Below, piece after piece: positions 1-6,436 of a stretch of DNA of 64,000 nt. Positions within the stretch are counted from its first letter, which is position 1. Each line of letters opens with the position of its first letter. Below the pieces are notes generated by a model. That model worked only from the letters and a program-made list of their open reading frames with translations. It had not been told where the DNA came from and made no database searches. This DNA comes from Microbulbifer agarilyticus (GTDB taxonomy: Bacteria; Pseudomonadota; Gammaproteobacteria; Pseudomonadales; Cellvibrionaceae). Both the position numbers and the translations under genes were made by a program. The DNA is taken from positions 1 through 64,000 of the forward strand of contig NZ_JAHVKO010000003.1 of NCBI RefSeq assembly GCF_019800665.1, in the 5' to 3' direction.

Positions 1-1
1 G

Positions 2-148
2 ACAGAGCTTGTTCATCAGAGGATGTTCGAAAACGAAATCGATGCGGTAGCTCATATCATCGAATACATTGAGTTCTACAACCGAGAACGGCTTCACTCC
101 AGTCTCGGCTATCAATCGCATTCAGAGTATGAAAAACTGGCGGCATAA
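2..148 (+). CDS. IS3-family transposase, C-terminal fragment
   Basis: The first bases encode 48 residues ending in a stop at 146-148, with the C-terminal IS3 OrfB (rve integrase) signature EFYNRERLHSSLGY. In this family the segment follows the last acidic residue of the DDE catalytic triad, which lies upstream outside the window. The gene is cut by the window edge, not necessarily broken. It ends just before a candidate right inverted repeat, the usual layout for an IS3 element. Whether the whole element is active cannot be judged here. Confidence 0.85.
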   Translation, partial: TELVHQRMFENEIDAVAHIIEYIEFYNRERLHSSLGYQSHSEYEKLAA

Positions 149-149
149 A

Positions 150-175
150 GTGTCCACGAAAGTGGTAGCAGATCA
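150..175 (+). repeat. Candidate right terminal inverted repeat of the IS3-family element
   Basis: The 26 bases starting two bases after the transposase stop begin GTGTCCACGAAAGTGG and end in CA. IS3-family elements usually end in CA on this side and begin with the reverse complement, starting TG, on the other. The left end is outside the window, so the repeat and any target-site duplication cannot be confirmed. The boundary at 175 is inferred from the CA and from the attC-like sequence that follows. Confidence 0.55.
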
Positions 176-198
176 TGCCCCTGCCGGCGGCGTTAGGG
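176..198 (+). other. Remnant right half of an integron attC site, interrupted by the IS
   Basis: Immediately after the presumed IS end comes a GC-rich arm (CTGCCGGCGGC) running into GTTAGGG at 192-198, close to the GTTRRRY right core of integron attC sites. The layout, GC-rich arm then CGTTAG, matches the complete site at 765-821. The left half is absent, as expected if the IS inserted into the site. The last core base is G rather than a pyrimidine, so this is a weaker match. An attI site is an alternative reading. Confidence 0.4.
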
Positions 199-236
199 CA
201 GCGAGTTGCCATTAGAAAATATAGTTAGAAATTCTT

Positions 237-770
237 ATGAAAAAAATTCTATTCTTGGTTGCCTTTTTTCCTGCAATTTCATTTGCAGAGACAAAGCTAG
301 ATATCGCTAAAGATATTTTATTGGGCGATCAGCACGTGAAAGATACATTTAGCTCTATGGAGAGTATTTTTCATTCTCAACGCGAAGATGTCTTGGAGAC
401 CTTCGAGCCAAGCTATGACATGGAAAGCGTTCCATCAGAGTTTATAGCAATGGAAGAGCAGTTGTACTTGGATGTTTCAGCATCGCGAGTTTTCTTCGTA
501 GATCAAAAACAATATGAAGACTCTATAGCAAGAGATCTTGCAGATTTTCTCACGAAAGATGAGCTTATTGAGTTGCGTAAATTATTGAAACATCCTGTTT
601 TCAAGAAGTTGAATTCTATCAATGAGTCTATGATGAAAAGCTCGCAAGAATTTAGAAAGAATTGGCAGCAAAAAAATGCGGAACTACTTGAGGGGTTTCT
701 TGATCGGTCTCAAGAAATCTCAAAGCGAAAAATCGAGTATTTCAAGCAACAACACTCTGAGGAGCTCTAA
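237..770 (+). CDS. Exported protein of unknown function, integron cassette gene
   Basis: This 177-residue protein begins with a signal peptide (MKKILFLVAFFPAISFA, cleavage likely after residue 17) and is otherwise charged and mostly helical. The section around residues 100-140 (LTKDELIELRKLL, then HPVFKKL and SMMKSSQEF) resembles the helical arrangement of DUF2059 proteins, but I do not claim membership. Codon use is AT-rich compared with the core genes to the right. The TAA stop lies inside the left core of the attC site at 765-821, typical of a mobile gene cassette. No clear Shine-Dalgarno sequence precedes ATG 237. Function unknown; a periplasmic location is inferred from the signal peptide. 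Confidence 0.75.
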   Translation: MKKILFLVAFFPAISFAETKLDIAKDILLGDQHVKDTFSSMESIFHSQREDVLETFEPSYDMESVPSEFIAMEEQLYLDVSASRVFFVDQKQYEDSIARDLADFLTKDELIELRKLLKHPVFKKLNSINESMMKSSQEFRKNWQQKNAELLEGFLDRSQEISKRKIEYFKQQHSEEL

Positions 771-821
771 CAATCATAGGTCGTATGCTACGGCCATTCG
801 GGCCTCCGCGGGACGTTAGAC
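765..821 (+). other. Integron attC recombination site 1
   Basis: A 57-base segment starts with CTCTAAC (left core, compare RYYYAAC) and ends with GTTAGAC (right core, an exact GTTRRRY match). The cores are complementary at six of seven positions, and the bases between can fold imperfectly (GGTCG...GGGAC arms, GGCC...GGCC centre). Its length equals that of the shortest well-known attC sites. The stop codon of the preceding gene lies in the left core. Confidence 0.7.
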
Positions 822-864
822 ATAATATTGTCAATCGAAAAATTACTAATCATTAGGGGTAAGA

Positions 865-1368
865 ATGAAAAATTTTGAACAGATATTTGAACGCAATCTG
901 TTTGCGAGTCGTTGGCTTTTAGTGCCGTTCTTTGTCGGATTAATCGCTGCGGTCTCCGTGTTGTTGCTGAAATTCATAAAAGAAATAGTACATATTGTTT
1001 TACACATAAATGAACTTAGTGGTTCAGAAGTTATTCTCCATATTTTAACGCTGATCGATATTTCTCTTATTGCTAGCTTAATTTTCATAATTGTATTTAG
1101 TGGCTATGAAAGCTTTGTTTCAAAGATAGAAGTGGAGGATGACGGAGACCGCCCAGGTTGGATGGGGAAGGTTGGGTTTGCGGGCCTAAAGATTAAAGTA
1201 ATTGGATCTATCGTAGCTATATCATCAATAGAGTTGTTGAAAGTATTTTTAACAATGACCGAAGACAGTGATCAAACTCTGGTTATGTGGCGTGTTATTA
1301 TTCATATGACATTCGTAGTCTCTGGCACGTTGATGGCCTTGCAAGAGAAGCTTAATTCTAGTCATTAA
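865..1368 (+). CDS. yqhA: YqhA-family (UPF0114) inner-membrane protein, integron cassette gene
   Basis: The 167-residue protein has the features of the YqhA/UPF0114 family: an N-terminal FERNLFASRWLLVPFFVGL segment, three to four membrane helices (about residues 15-38, 60-83, 108-128 and 138-158) and a polar loop rich in acidic residues after FSGYESFVSKIE. The family's function is not established. GGGGTAAGA lies directly before ATG 865 and is a plausible ribosome site. The gene sits between two attC-like sites, and its TAA stop falls within the left core of the second, so it is read here as a cassette gene rather than a core copy. AT-rich codon use agrees with transfer. Confidence 0.8.
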   Translation: MKNFEQIFERNLFASRWLLVPFFVGLIAAVSVLLLKFIKEIVHIVLHINELSGSEVILHILTLIDISLIASLIFIIVFSGYESFVSKIEVEDDGDRPGWMGKVGFAGLKIKVIGSIVAISSIELLKVFLTMTEDSDQTLVMWRVIIHMTFVVSGTLMALQEKLNSSH

Positions 1369-1439
1369 CCTTAAATTAGTAGTCAATGTGGACTGAACCC
1401 AGAGCCGCTTCTTATAGCGGCGTCAAACTACAGTTAGAT
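1363..1439 (+). other. Integron attC recombination site 2
   Basis: A 77-base segment runs from CATTAAC (left core, containing the stop of the gene before) to GTTAGAT (right core, fits GTTRRRY). Inside it a GCCGCT/AGCGGC hairpin with a six-base loop forms the tip, and GTAGT (1379-1383) can pair with ACTAC (1427-1431) lower down. This imperfect nested pairing with unpaired bases is how attC sites fold as single strands. The left core departs from RYYYAAC at two positions. Confidence 0.62.
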
Positions 1440-1622
1440 GGAGGTGGAGGCGGCAATCTGAATACAGATGTTTGTGGGTCGGTGCGACTATCAGCCCCTA
1501 CATGGGGAGGCAGCTTGGTTTTGACCTCCACTGAATATGATCTTGCTGCGATATCTTCAGGTAAGTGAGCTTTTGCACAGTACATATACTGAGTGTTTAG
1601 ACGAATTAAATTGAGGAAAATG

Positions 1623-2000
1623 ATGATCTACAAAGGCAGCTGCCACTGTAAAGCCATTACTTTTGAAGTGGAGGCTCCAGAAAATCTTGACGTCGATCAT
1701 TGTAACTGCTCAGTTTGTGCGAAGTCTGGATTTCTTCACCTGATTGTACCTCTCAATAAATTCAGGTTGCTGTCCGGGGGCGATTCGATTTCTACCTACA
1801 CCTTTGGTTCCGGCGTTGCAAAGCACACCTTCTGTAAAGTATGTGGCATAAAGCCATTTTATACTCCCAGGTCAAATCCAGACGGTATCGATATTAATGT
1901 GAATTGCTTGGATACATTGCCAGCTTCGGTAAATATCACTGAATTTGACGGTCAGAATTGGGAGCAGCATGCGCATAAACTGGCCCATAAGAGTAAGTGA
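1623..2000 (+). CDS. GFA/CENP-V-fold zinc-binding protein
   Basis: The 125-residue protein carries the cysteine pattern of the GFA (glutathione-dependent formaldehyde-activating enzyme-like) family: GSCHCKAI near the N terminus, CNCSVC at about residues 33-38 and CKVCG at about 72-76, expected to bind two zinc ions. Members are often annotated as formaldehyde-activating enzymes, but most have no demonstrated activity. A GTG at 1593 would add ten residues. I chose ATG 1623 because GAGG at 1613-1616 is correctly spaced for it (ATG 1620 is an alternative) and because the family begins at this point. GFA proteins are common integron cargo, but no convincing attC site follows. Confidence 0.8.
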   Translation: MIYKGSCHCKAITFEVEAPENLDVDHCNCSVCAKSGFLHLIVPLNKFRLLSGGDSISTYTFGSGVAKHTFCKVCGIKPFYTPRSNPDGIDINVNCLDTLPASVNITEFDGQNWEQHAHKLAHKSK

Positions 2001-2052
2001 AGATATGCTGGCTACGGTGATCAGAATTCTATTTTTCCAAAGTCCATTATGA

Positions 2053-2095
2053 GTCGTGTCTAATGGGTAGCATTTCGCTACTCTGACAGTTAATT
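2053..2095 (+). repeat. Hairpin between the GFA and YtoQ genes (possible degenerate attC)
   Basis: A nested dyad is visible: TGTC...GACA outside and GTAGC/GCTAC inside around a five-base loop. It is flanked by GTCTAAT on the left and GTTAATT on the right, which resemble decayed attC cores. At roughly 40 bases it is shorter than known functional sites, so it could equally be a simple mRNA hairpin. There is no terminator T-run. Confidence 0.3.
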
Positions 2096-2134
2096 TCTTA
2101 TCACGAGTAAAATTTAGGTTTAAAGGAAGTAGTC

Positions 2135-2572
2135 ATGGGGCTAAATATCTATCTGTCCGGTGAAATCCACACAGACTGGCGCAAGCAAATTATCGATGGG
2201 TGTGCTGGGAGTGATTTTGTTTTTTCATCTGCAGTCACAGATCACGATGCCAGTGATGCGGCCGGCGATGTGCTTGGCGCTGAGGAGTCTGGATTTTGGC
2301 GTGATCACAAGTCGGCGAAGGTAAACGCAATTCGCACAAAAACACTAATCGAAAAATGTGATGTTGCGATCATTCGTTTTGGTGATAAGTACAAGCAATG
2401 GAACGCAGCGTTTGATGCTGGTTATTGCGCCGCCCTTGGTAAGCCATATATTACCTTGCATGCCGAAGATATCGTCCACCCCCTAAAAGAAGTGGATGCT
2501 GCGGCATATGCGTGGGCGACTACCCCGCAGCAGATCGTCGATATTTTGAATTATTTGGTTGGTAATCAATAG
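2135..2572 (+). CDS. ytoQ: YtoQ-family protein
   Basis: This 145-residue protein matches the YtoQ family, named after a Bacillus protein and related in fold to nucleoside 2-deoxyribosyltransferases. Visible signatures are the N-terminal IYLSGEIHTDWR, the central DHDASDAAGDVLG, and KCDVAIIRFGDKYKQWNAAFDAG followed by GKPYITLHA. The ligand and reaction of the family are not known. AAAGGAAG at about 2123-2130 precedes ATG 2135 and supports this start. It is a single-gene unit in the accessory region, pointing the same way as the neighbouring small genes. Full length for the family. Confidence 0.82.
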   Translation: MGLNIYLSGEIHTDWRKQIIDGCAGSDFVFSSAVTDHDASDAAGDVLGAEESGFWRDHKSAKVNAIRTKTLIEKCDVAIIRFGDKYKQWNAAFDAGYCAALGKPYITLHAEDIVHPLKEVDAAAYAWATTPQQIVDILNYLVGNQ

Positions 2573-2597
2573 GTGGTAATCGCTGGTTTGTTCTGGG

Positions 2598-2662
2598 TGA
2601 CCAATAGCTTCTCTGTGTTGGCCGCTATGTAAGCCAATGACGACTGTGATTGAGTGCGGCCA
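2598..2662 (+). repeat. Intergenic dyad with a motif shared with 3188-3209
   Basis: TGGCCGC (2619-2625) and GCGGCCA (2656-2662) form a seven-base inverted repeat. The left part carries TGACCAAT, GTGTTGG and CTATGT in that order, the same three blocks found upstream of the lipoprotein gene at 3291. The two copies may derive from one recombination-site family, but neither has both attC cores. Confidence 0.3.
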
Positions 2663-2673
2663 CATGGTGATTT

Positions 2674-3060
2674 ATGAGGCGTAAAGTTAAAGGGGGGCTG
2701 TTGTTTTTTCAGTTCTTTATTGCTGCTGCATTTCTAGGCGGTTTAACTTTTATGATTTCGATCAATCGCTATCCACTTGAGATGCTCTATCTCATTGGCA
2801 GTCTCTCCATTCTTACGATCTTGATCTATGGTAGGGACAAGTTGGCTGCGCTAACTGGGCGCCGACGTACCAGCGAGAATACCCTGCATCTGTTGTCATT
2901 CATTGGTGGTTGGCCCGGAGCCCTGTTAGGGCAGGCTCTATTCAACCACAAGACATCGAAACAGCCTTTCCGCCACATATTCTGGGTTTGTGTAATCTCG
3001 AACTTGGCGTTTATTGCATGGACTTTCACTAGTAATGGTGAATATTTTCTGTATAGATAG
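2674..3060 (+). CDS. DUF1294 small membrane protein
   Basis: The 128-residue protein has the DUF1294 signature: DKLAALTGRRRTSE, then HLLSFIGGWPGALLGQALF and KTSKQPFRHIFW. Three to four membrane helices lie at about residues 7-27, 32-50, 68-85 and 100-118. In many bacteria this domain follows an N-terminal cold-shock domain; here it stands alone. The family's role is unknown. It is a frequent cargo gene of integrons and islands, in keeping with its neighbours. ATG 2674 is the first usable start; the ribosome site is weak. Confidence 0.8.
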   Translation: MRRKVKGGLLFFQFFIAAAFLGGLTFMISINRYPLEMLYLIGSLSILTILIYGRDKLAALTGRRRTSENTLHLLSFIGGWPGALLGQALFNHKTSKQPFRHIFWVCVISNLAFIAWTFTSNGEYFLYR

Positions 3061-3175
3061 ATTTGGGATATAAAGCAGGCTCTACGTGAAATTTCCGTTA
3101 TCGTTTGGTAAGGCAGGTTTAGAGTGTGATGGTTAATGGGGTTGCTTGATATGACCTATGGACAACCAGTAACTA

Positions 3176-3271
3176 GGGCTGCGCATGTGACCAATGTGTT
3201 GGACTATGTGGGGAGCGCACGACGTCAGTACGCCCGCTTTGATCATTCCGGCAATTGGTAGGCCGTTAGGA
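3176..3271 (+). other. Possible degenerate attC-like site before the lipoprotein gene
   Basis: The stretch ends in GTTAGGA at 3265-3271, one base from the GTTRRRY core, and begins near a GTAAC. Between them ACCAAT (3190-3195) can pair with ATTGGT (3254-3259), leaving a long loop. The arrangement resembles a decayed attC site but the left core is poor, so this is suggestive only. Confidence 0.28.
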
Positions 3272-3290
3272 TTAGAGACTATTGGAATAT

Positions 3291-3854
3291 ATGAAAAAAA
3301 TCGGACTATTTTCGTCTGTATTCTCGAGTTGCTTGTTTCTGGCTGGATGTATAGGGCCACCGGAAAAAACAGAATTTTACCAGGAATTGATTGGTCCCAA
3401 CGTTTCTGGTTGCTTGAATGGTTATCACGTAGTCGAAAATGAAGGGCTTTGCGAAGACTTCCGCGTGGGCGATGTGTTTATTGAGGTGATGCCTCGTGGT
3501 TCTAAAAAATACTATCAAGATCCCGAAAAAAGCCCCTACAAGATCCCTGCGGTGGTATGTAGTGTTCAGCGTAAGAACGATTTTGATTTCAAAAATAATG
3601 TAAAGATCGACGATATAGTGGTCAGTACGAATACGGGAAAGAAGTTTACTGAATTTGAGTGGGGATTTGGTAATTACAATAGCGAGTGTAAGTATCTGTT
3701 TGTGAAGCCGCGATTGGATCTTAATGTAGAGGAGGATCGAGAGTTACACGTAAAAATTCGGATGACTGTACTTTCTCCGGAAGTAGCCACTAAGGAAATT
3801 AACTTCGCGTTTGAGGGTAAGTCTGAGTGGTATCTGCCTTTTTATGGCCCCTAA
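3291..3854 (+). CDS. Lipoprotein of unknown function
   Basis: The 187-residue product has a lipoprotein signal peptide with lipobox LFLAGC, making Cys-20 the predicted lipidated residue. The mature part is beta-rich by appearance, with several further cysteines (SGCLNG, EGLCED, VVCSVQ, NSECKYL) that could form disulfides outside the cytoplasm. I recognise no family. A TTG at 3282 in frame would add three residues before the natural signal peptide, so ATG 3291 is preferred. AT-rich codon use and isolated placement suggest acquisition with the rest of the left-hand region. Confidence 0.7.
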   Translation: MKKIGLFSSVFSSCLFLAGCIGPPEKTEFYQELIGPNVSGCLNGYHVVENEGLCEDFRVGDVFIEVMPRGSKKYYQDPEKSPYKIPAVVCSVQRKNDFDFKNNVKIDDIVVSTNTGKKFTEFEWGFGNYNSECKYLFVKPRLDLNVEEDRELHVKIRMTVLSPEVATKEINFAFEGKSEWYLPFYGP

Positions 3855-3922
3855 CTCCTCGAGTAATTGTCTGAACAAACTTTTTTCTCTGCTACCAATC
3901 ACCCGGATATGGAGGCTGTAGG

Positions 3923-4330
3923 GTGTTTTTTCCTTCTGCAAAAAACTGGCTGTTAGTTACTGCTTTTTTGATGCTGTCGCAAGGGTGTACAGACGGATTG
4001 GGACTCCCATCTGGTTCAGATGTTTTGGCGTTCGATTCTGCATTATGGAAAAGTGAACACTCTACAGTGGATTTCGATGACGACCTGATTTCGTCACGGC
4101 AGAAGATGTTGGGCGATCTGTTGCGGAATGTCATTCCTGGAAAAAGTGGTGATGAAATTCGTCATTTGCTCGGGGCACCTGCTGACATTCGTCGCGCCGG
4201 AGGGGGTTATGACTTCATCTACTACATGGGCCCGCAACGGGATTCATTTTTTCCTGTTGATTCCGAATGGCTACTGATTTGGTTGGATTCGGATGGGTAC
4301 TTTGAACGTTACGAATTATATAGTGACTAG
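3923..4330 (+). CDS. Small lipoprotein, SmpA/OmlA-like fold likely
   Basis: A 135-residue protein starts at GTG 3923, supported by GGAGG at 3911-3915. The signal peptide ends in LSQGC, so Cys-22 is the predicted lipid attachment site. The C-terminal half (GKSGDEIRHLLGAPADIRR, then SEWLLIWLDSDGYFERYEL) follows the helix-turn then beta-strand plan of BamE/SmpA-type small outer-membrane lipoproteins, but similarity is too weak to name it. The last 15 bases overlap the end of the convergent LysR gene. Confidence 0.65.
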   Translation: MFFPSAKNWLLVTAFLMLSQGCTDGLGLPSGSDVLAFDSALWKSEHSTVDFDDDLISSRQKMLGDLLRNVIPGKSGDEIRHLLGAPADIRRAGGGYDFIYYMGPQRDSFFPVDSEWLLIWLDSDGYFERYELYSD

Positions 4331-5239
4331 CACTAATTGCTGTACATTCGTCTGTTTCAACGCACTCAGTAAATAGTCCAGAAATGCACGGATTTTAGGG
4401 GAAACGCCTTTTCGACTTGGGAAAATTCCGTAGACACTTACGGATTTTCCACTCCAACCGGGCAGTACCTGTATGAGATTTCCTGCTTGTATATCTTGTT
4501 GGCATAGGTAATCAGGCAGTAGAGATATTCCCCCTCCGTTAATGACTTGCTGTTGGACACTGCTGAAATCGTTGCAGCGCATTTTCGGTTGGAATTCGAA
4601 TGTATGTTCCTCTTCGCCGTTAAATAGCTGCCAGCGCGCTCGCTCGCTATTTGCGTTCATATGCAAGCAGCTGTGCTGATGTAATTCTTCTAGTTGTGTG
4701 ATTTTGTCAGCTCTTCTGGTCTCTACGTATTGCGGGCTCGCATAGAGATTGAGCGATGCGGTGTAGAGCCTTCTGGATACCAGGTTTGAGTCCGGAGATT
4801 CTCCTGCACGTATCGCCAGGTCAAAACCTTCTTCAATGATGTCTACGCGTCGATTAGTGAGCATCATATCTACGTGCACCTCAGGGTATTGCTCGCGGAA
4901 AGTCGGCAATAGCGGGCTGATCAGCGCCTGGCCCAGCGTTACCGAGGTGCACAGTTTTATCCAGCCTTTCGGTTGCGCGCTGTGGGCTTCGATGACCTGT
5001 TCGGCGCTGCTAATTTCTTCTGCGATGCGCACACAGTGCTCGTAATAGAGTCGGCCTACCTCGGTGAGGTGCAGTGCGCGGGTAGATCGTTCAAGCAGCC
5101 GTGCGCCCAGGCTTTCTTCCAGGCGGGACACCTTGCGGCTGATATTGGATTTGGGCAGGCCCAGTTCGGTAGCGGCGCCGGTAAAGCTGCCCTGATCGAC
5201 AACTGCCCGAAACACCATCATGTCGTTCAAATCGGTCAT
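4316..5239 (-). CDS. LysR-family transcriptional regulator, YhaJ-like
   Basis: A 307-residue LysR protein. The N-terminal winged helix-turn-helix covers about residues 1-60 (FTGAATELGLPKSNISRKVSRLEESLG), followed by a linker helix and a periplasmic-binding-protein-like effector domain from about residue 88. A TTG six bases upstream would add two residues; ATG 5239 is chosen as the ordinary codon. It is transcribed away from a pirin-type gene across a 171-base gap, the usual arrangement of a LysR protein with its target; E. coli yhaJ-yhaK is a known parallel. The inducer cannot be told from the sequence. Its end overlaps the end of the convergent lipoprotein gene by 15 bases. Confidence 0.9.
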   Translation of the reverse strand: MTDLNDMMVFRAVVDQGSFTGAATELGLPKSNISRKVSRLEESLGARLLERSTRALHLTEVGRLYYEHCVRIAEEISSAEQVIEAHSAQPKGWIKLCTSVTLGQALISPLLPTFREQYPEVHVDMMLTNRRVDIIEEGFDLAIRAGESPDSNLVSRRLYTASLNLYASPQYVETRRADKITQLEELHQHSCLHMNANSERARWQLFNGEEEHTFEFQPKMRCNDFSSVQQQVINGGGISLLPDYLCQQDIQAGNLIQVLPGWSGKSVSVYGIFPSRKGVSPKIRAFLDYLLSALKQTNVQQLVLVTI

Positions 5240-5330
5240 CGACAATTTACCGGCTTACCTGCCGCCTCCCTGAGCTCATCTTCGACTAATTGTTGTCAAT
5301 AATAGAACAATGTGTACCAAAAAAGCATAT

Positions 5331-5358
5331 TTGTCCACTTTTGGATACTAAATACACT
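5331..5358 (+). promoter_or_regulatory. Candidate promoter of the pirin-like gene
   Basis: TTGTCC (5331-5336) and TACACT (5353-5358), 16 bases apart, resemble sigma-70 -35 and -10 boxes at four of six positions each. They lie in the LysR-pirin divergent gap, just upstream of the inverted repeat at 5360-5390. Confidence 0.35.
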
Positions 5359-5359
5359 G

Positions 5360-5390
5360 GTCTCAGTTACACAAATACAGTTACTGAGAC
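5360..5390 (+). promoter_or_regulatory. Inverted repeat in the LysR-pirin intergenic region, possible operator
   Basis: GTCTCAGT (5360-5367) and ACTGAGAC (5383-5390) are perfect inverted copies around a 15-base spacer. The seven-base CAGTTAC is also repeated directly at 5364 and 5378. The position, just after the candidate -10 box and 20 bases before ATG 5411, suits an operator or a leader hairpin controlling the pirin gene. Confidence 0.4.
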
Positions 5391-5410
5391 GGTCTCTGGG
5401 AGAGATAAAT

Positions 5411-6085
5411 ATGCAAACACTCAAATTTGAAGACTTACCGCAGGGCGGTTTCGCCGGCCTGAAAGAGCGGCAATTTGTTACCGATCGCCGGGTGTTCCCG
5501 CGGGCAAGTGCTCAGGCCTTTGATGGTGTGGGTAACTTTGTCTATCTGGCGGATGCGAATTTTCAACCGTTCGGCGAGACGGGCCTGCACCCTCATCGAG
5601 AAATCGATGTGATTTCGGTTATGGTCGACGGACGTATTTCCCACGCTGGCTCACTGGAGCATGGTCAGGGGCTGGAGGCGGGTTATACACAGGTACAGCG
5701 AGCCGGCGCCGAGGGTTTTTCCCATAATGAGATCAATCCGGATGGGAAAGAGAACCACATGATTCAATTGTGGGTGTTGCCAGACCAGGCGGGCGAGCGC
5801 GCCGGATATAAGGTGTATGAGCCCAAGGTTGGGCAAGTACAGACGGTCTACGGTGGCCCCATGGGGCAGGACGAGACGTTTTACAGCGGTACTTCCATCG
5901 CGGTGGCGAATCTTGAGGCCGGTCAGCAAGTAGAGCATAACGGGGATGTGCTGGCCTTTTTGAGTAAGGGCGAAGGTAAAGTGAATGGTACGCGGGTTTC
6001 CGCGAGAACAGCGATTCGATCCAAGAGCGGCATCGCGCTTACCGCGCTCGAAGATGCGCAGCTGATTCTTGTCTATGTAAATTAA
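5411..6085 (+). CDS. Pirin-family cupin (YhaK-like)
   Basis: The 224-residue protein has the two-domain bicupin plan of pirins. The N-terminal metal site is visible as LHPHREIDVISVM, with further histidines in GRISHAGS, SLEHGQG and FSHNEI; the second cupin half starts near residue 135 and is poor in metal ligands. Some pirins oxidise quercetin, others act as redox sensors or regulators; which applies here is unknown. An upstream in-frame extension is rejected because GGGAGAG before ATG 5411 and the family N terminus (pirins start near FAGLKERQF) agree. Probably controlled by the divergent LysR gene. Confidence 0.88.
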   Translation: MQTLKFEDLPQGGFAGLKERQFVTDRRVFPRASAQAFDGVGNFVYLADANFQPFGETGLHPHREIDVISVMVDGRISHAGSLEHGQGLEAGYTQVQRAGAEGFSHNEINPDGKENHMIQLWVLPDQAGERAGYKVYEPKVGQVQTVYGGPMGQDETFYSGTSIAVANLEAGQQVEHNGDVLAFLSKGEGKVNGTRVSARTAIRSKSGIALTALEDAQLILVYVN

Positions 6086-6151
6086 TGTGTTGTTTCGTGT
6101 GCCCGGGTTGGATGCTTGGGCGCTCACTTGAAGCGAAGTCGGGAGCGGAAA

Positions 6152-6397
6152 ATGAAAACGCGATTAACAGATACACCACAAATTCGGCCAAATCGTCATC
6201 TATCTGCATTGCTGACGTTTTTCGCGTTGCTGCCGCTGGTATATTTCATACCTCCATGGGTGGCGGCTTATGTGGATAGCCACTGGTGGGTTACGGTGAT
6301 ATCGGTAGGCCTTATTGTGCCGATGATTTCCTACGTGCTGTTGCCGGCAATGTTCACCGCGATTAGCCTTGTCAGCACGTCGCGTGAGGCGGAATAG
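6152..6397 (+). CDS. Small two-helix membrane protein, unknown function
   Basis: An 81-residue protein with two hydrophobic segments at about residues 19-37 and 47-69, separated by a short loop with SHWWV. GGGAGCGG at 6141-6148 supports ATG 6152; a longer in-frame reading from 6116 adds only a charged, poorly supported stretch. The layout resembles the two-helix tails of some antibiotic-biosynthesis-monooxygenase proteins, but no catalytic domain is attached and I do not name it. It lies between the pirin and HD-hydrolase genes in the same direction and may be co-transcribed with them. Confidence 0.6.
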   Translation: MKTRLTDTPQIRPNRHLSALLTFFALLPLVYFIPPWVAAYVDSHWWVTVISVGLIVPMISYVLLPAMFTAISLVSTSREAE

Positions 6398-6436
6398 CTA
6401 GCGCGCAATTTGAAATAATGTTGAGGAATTTGGTTG

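Noticed and set aside
1386..1568. Possible 60-residue protein (Gly-rich)
   Set aside because: It starts inside the second attC-like site, has no ribosome site and no recognisable features; most likely non-coding cassette sequence.
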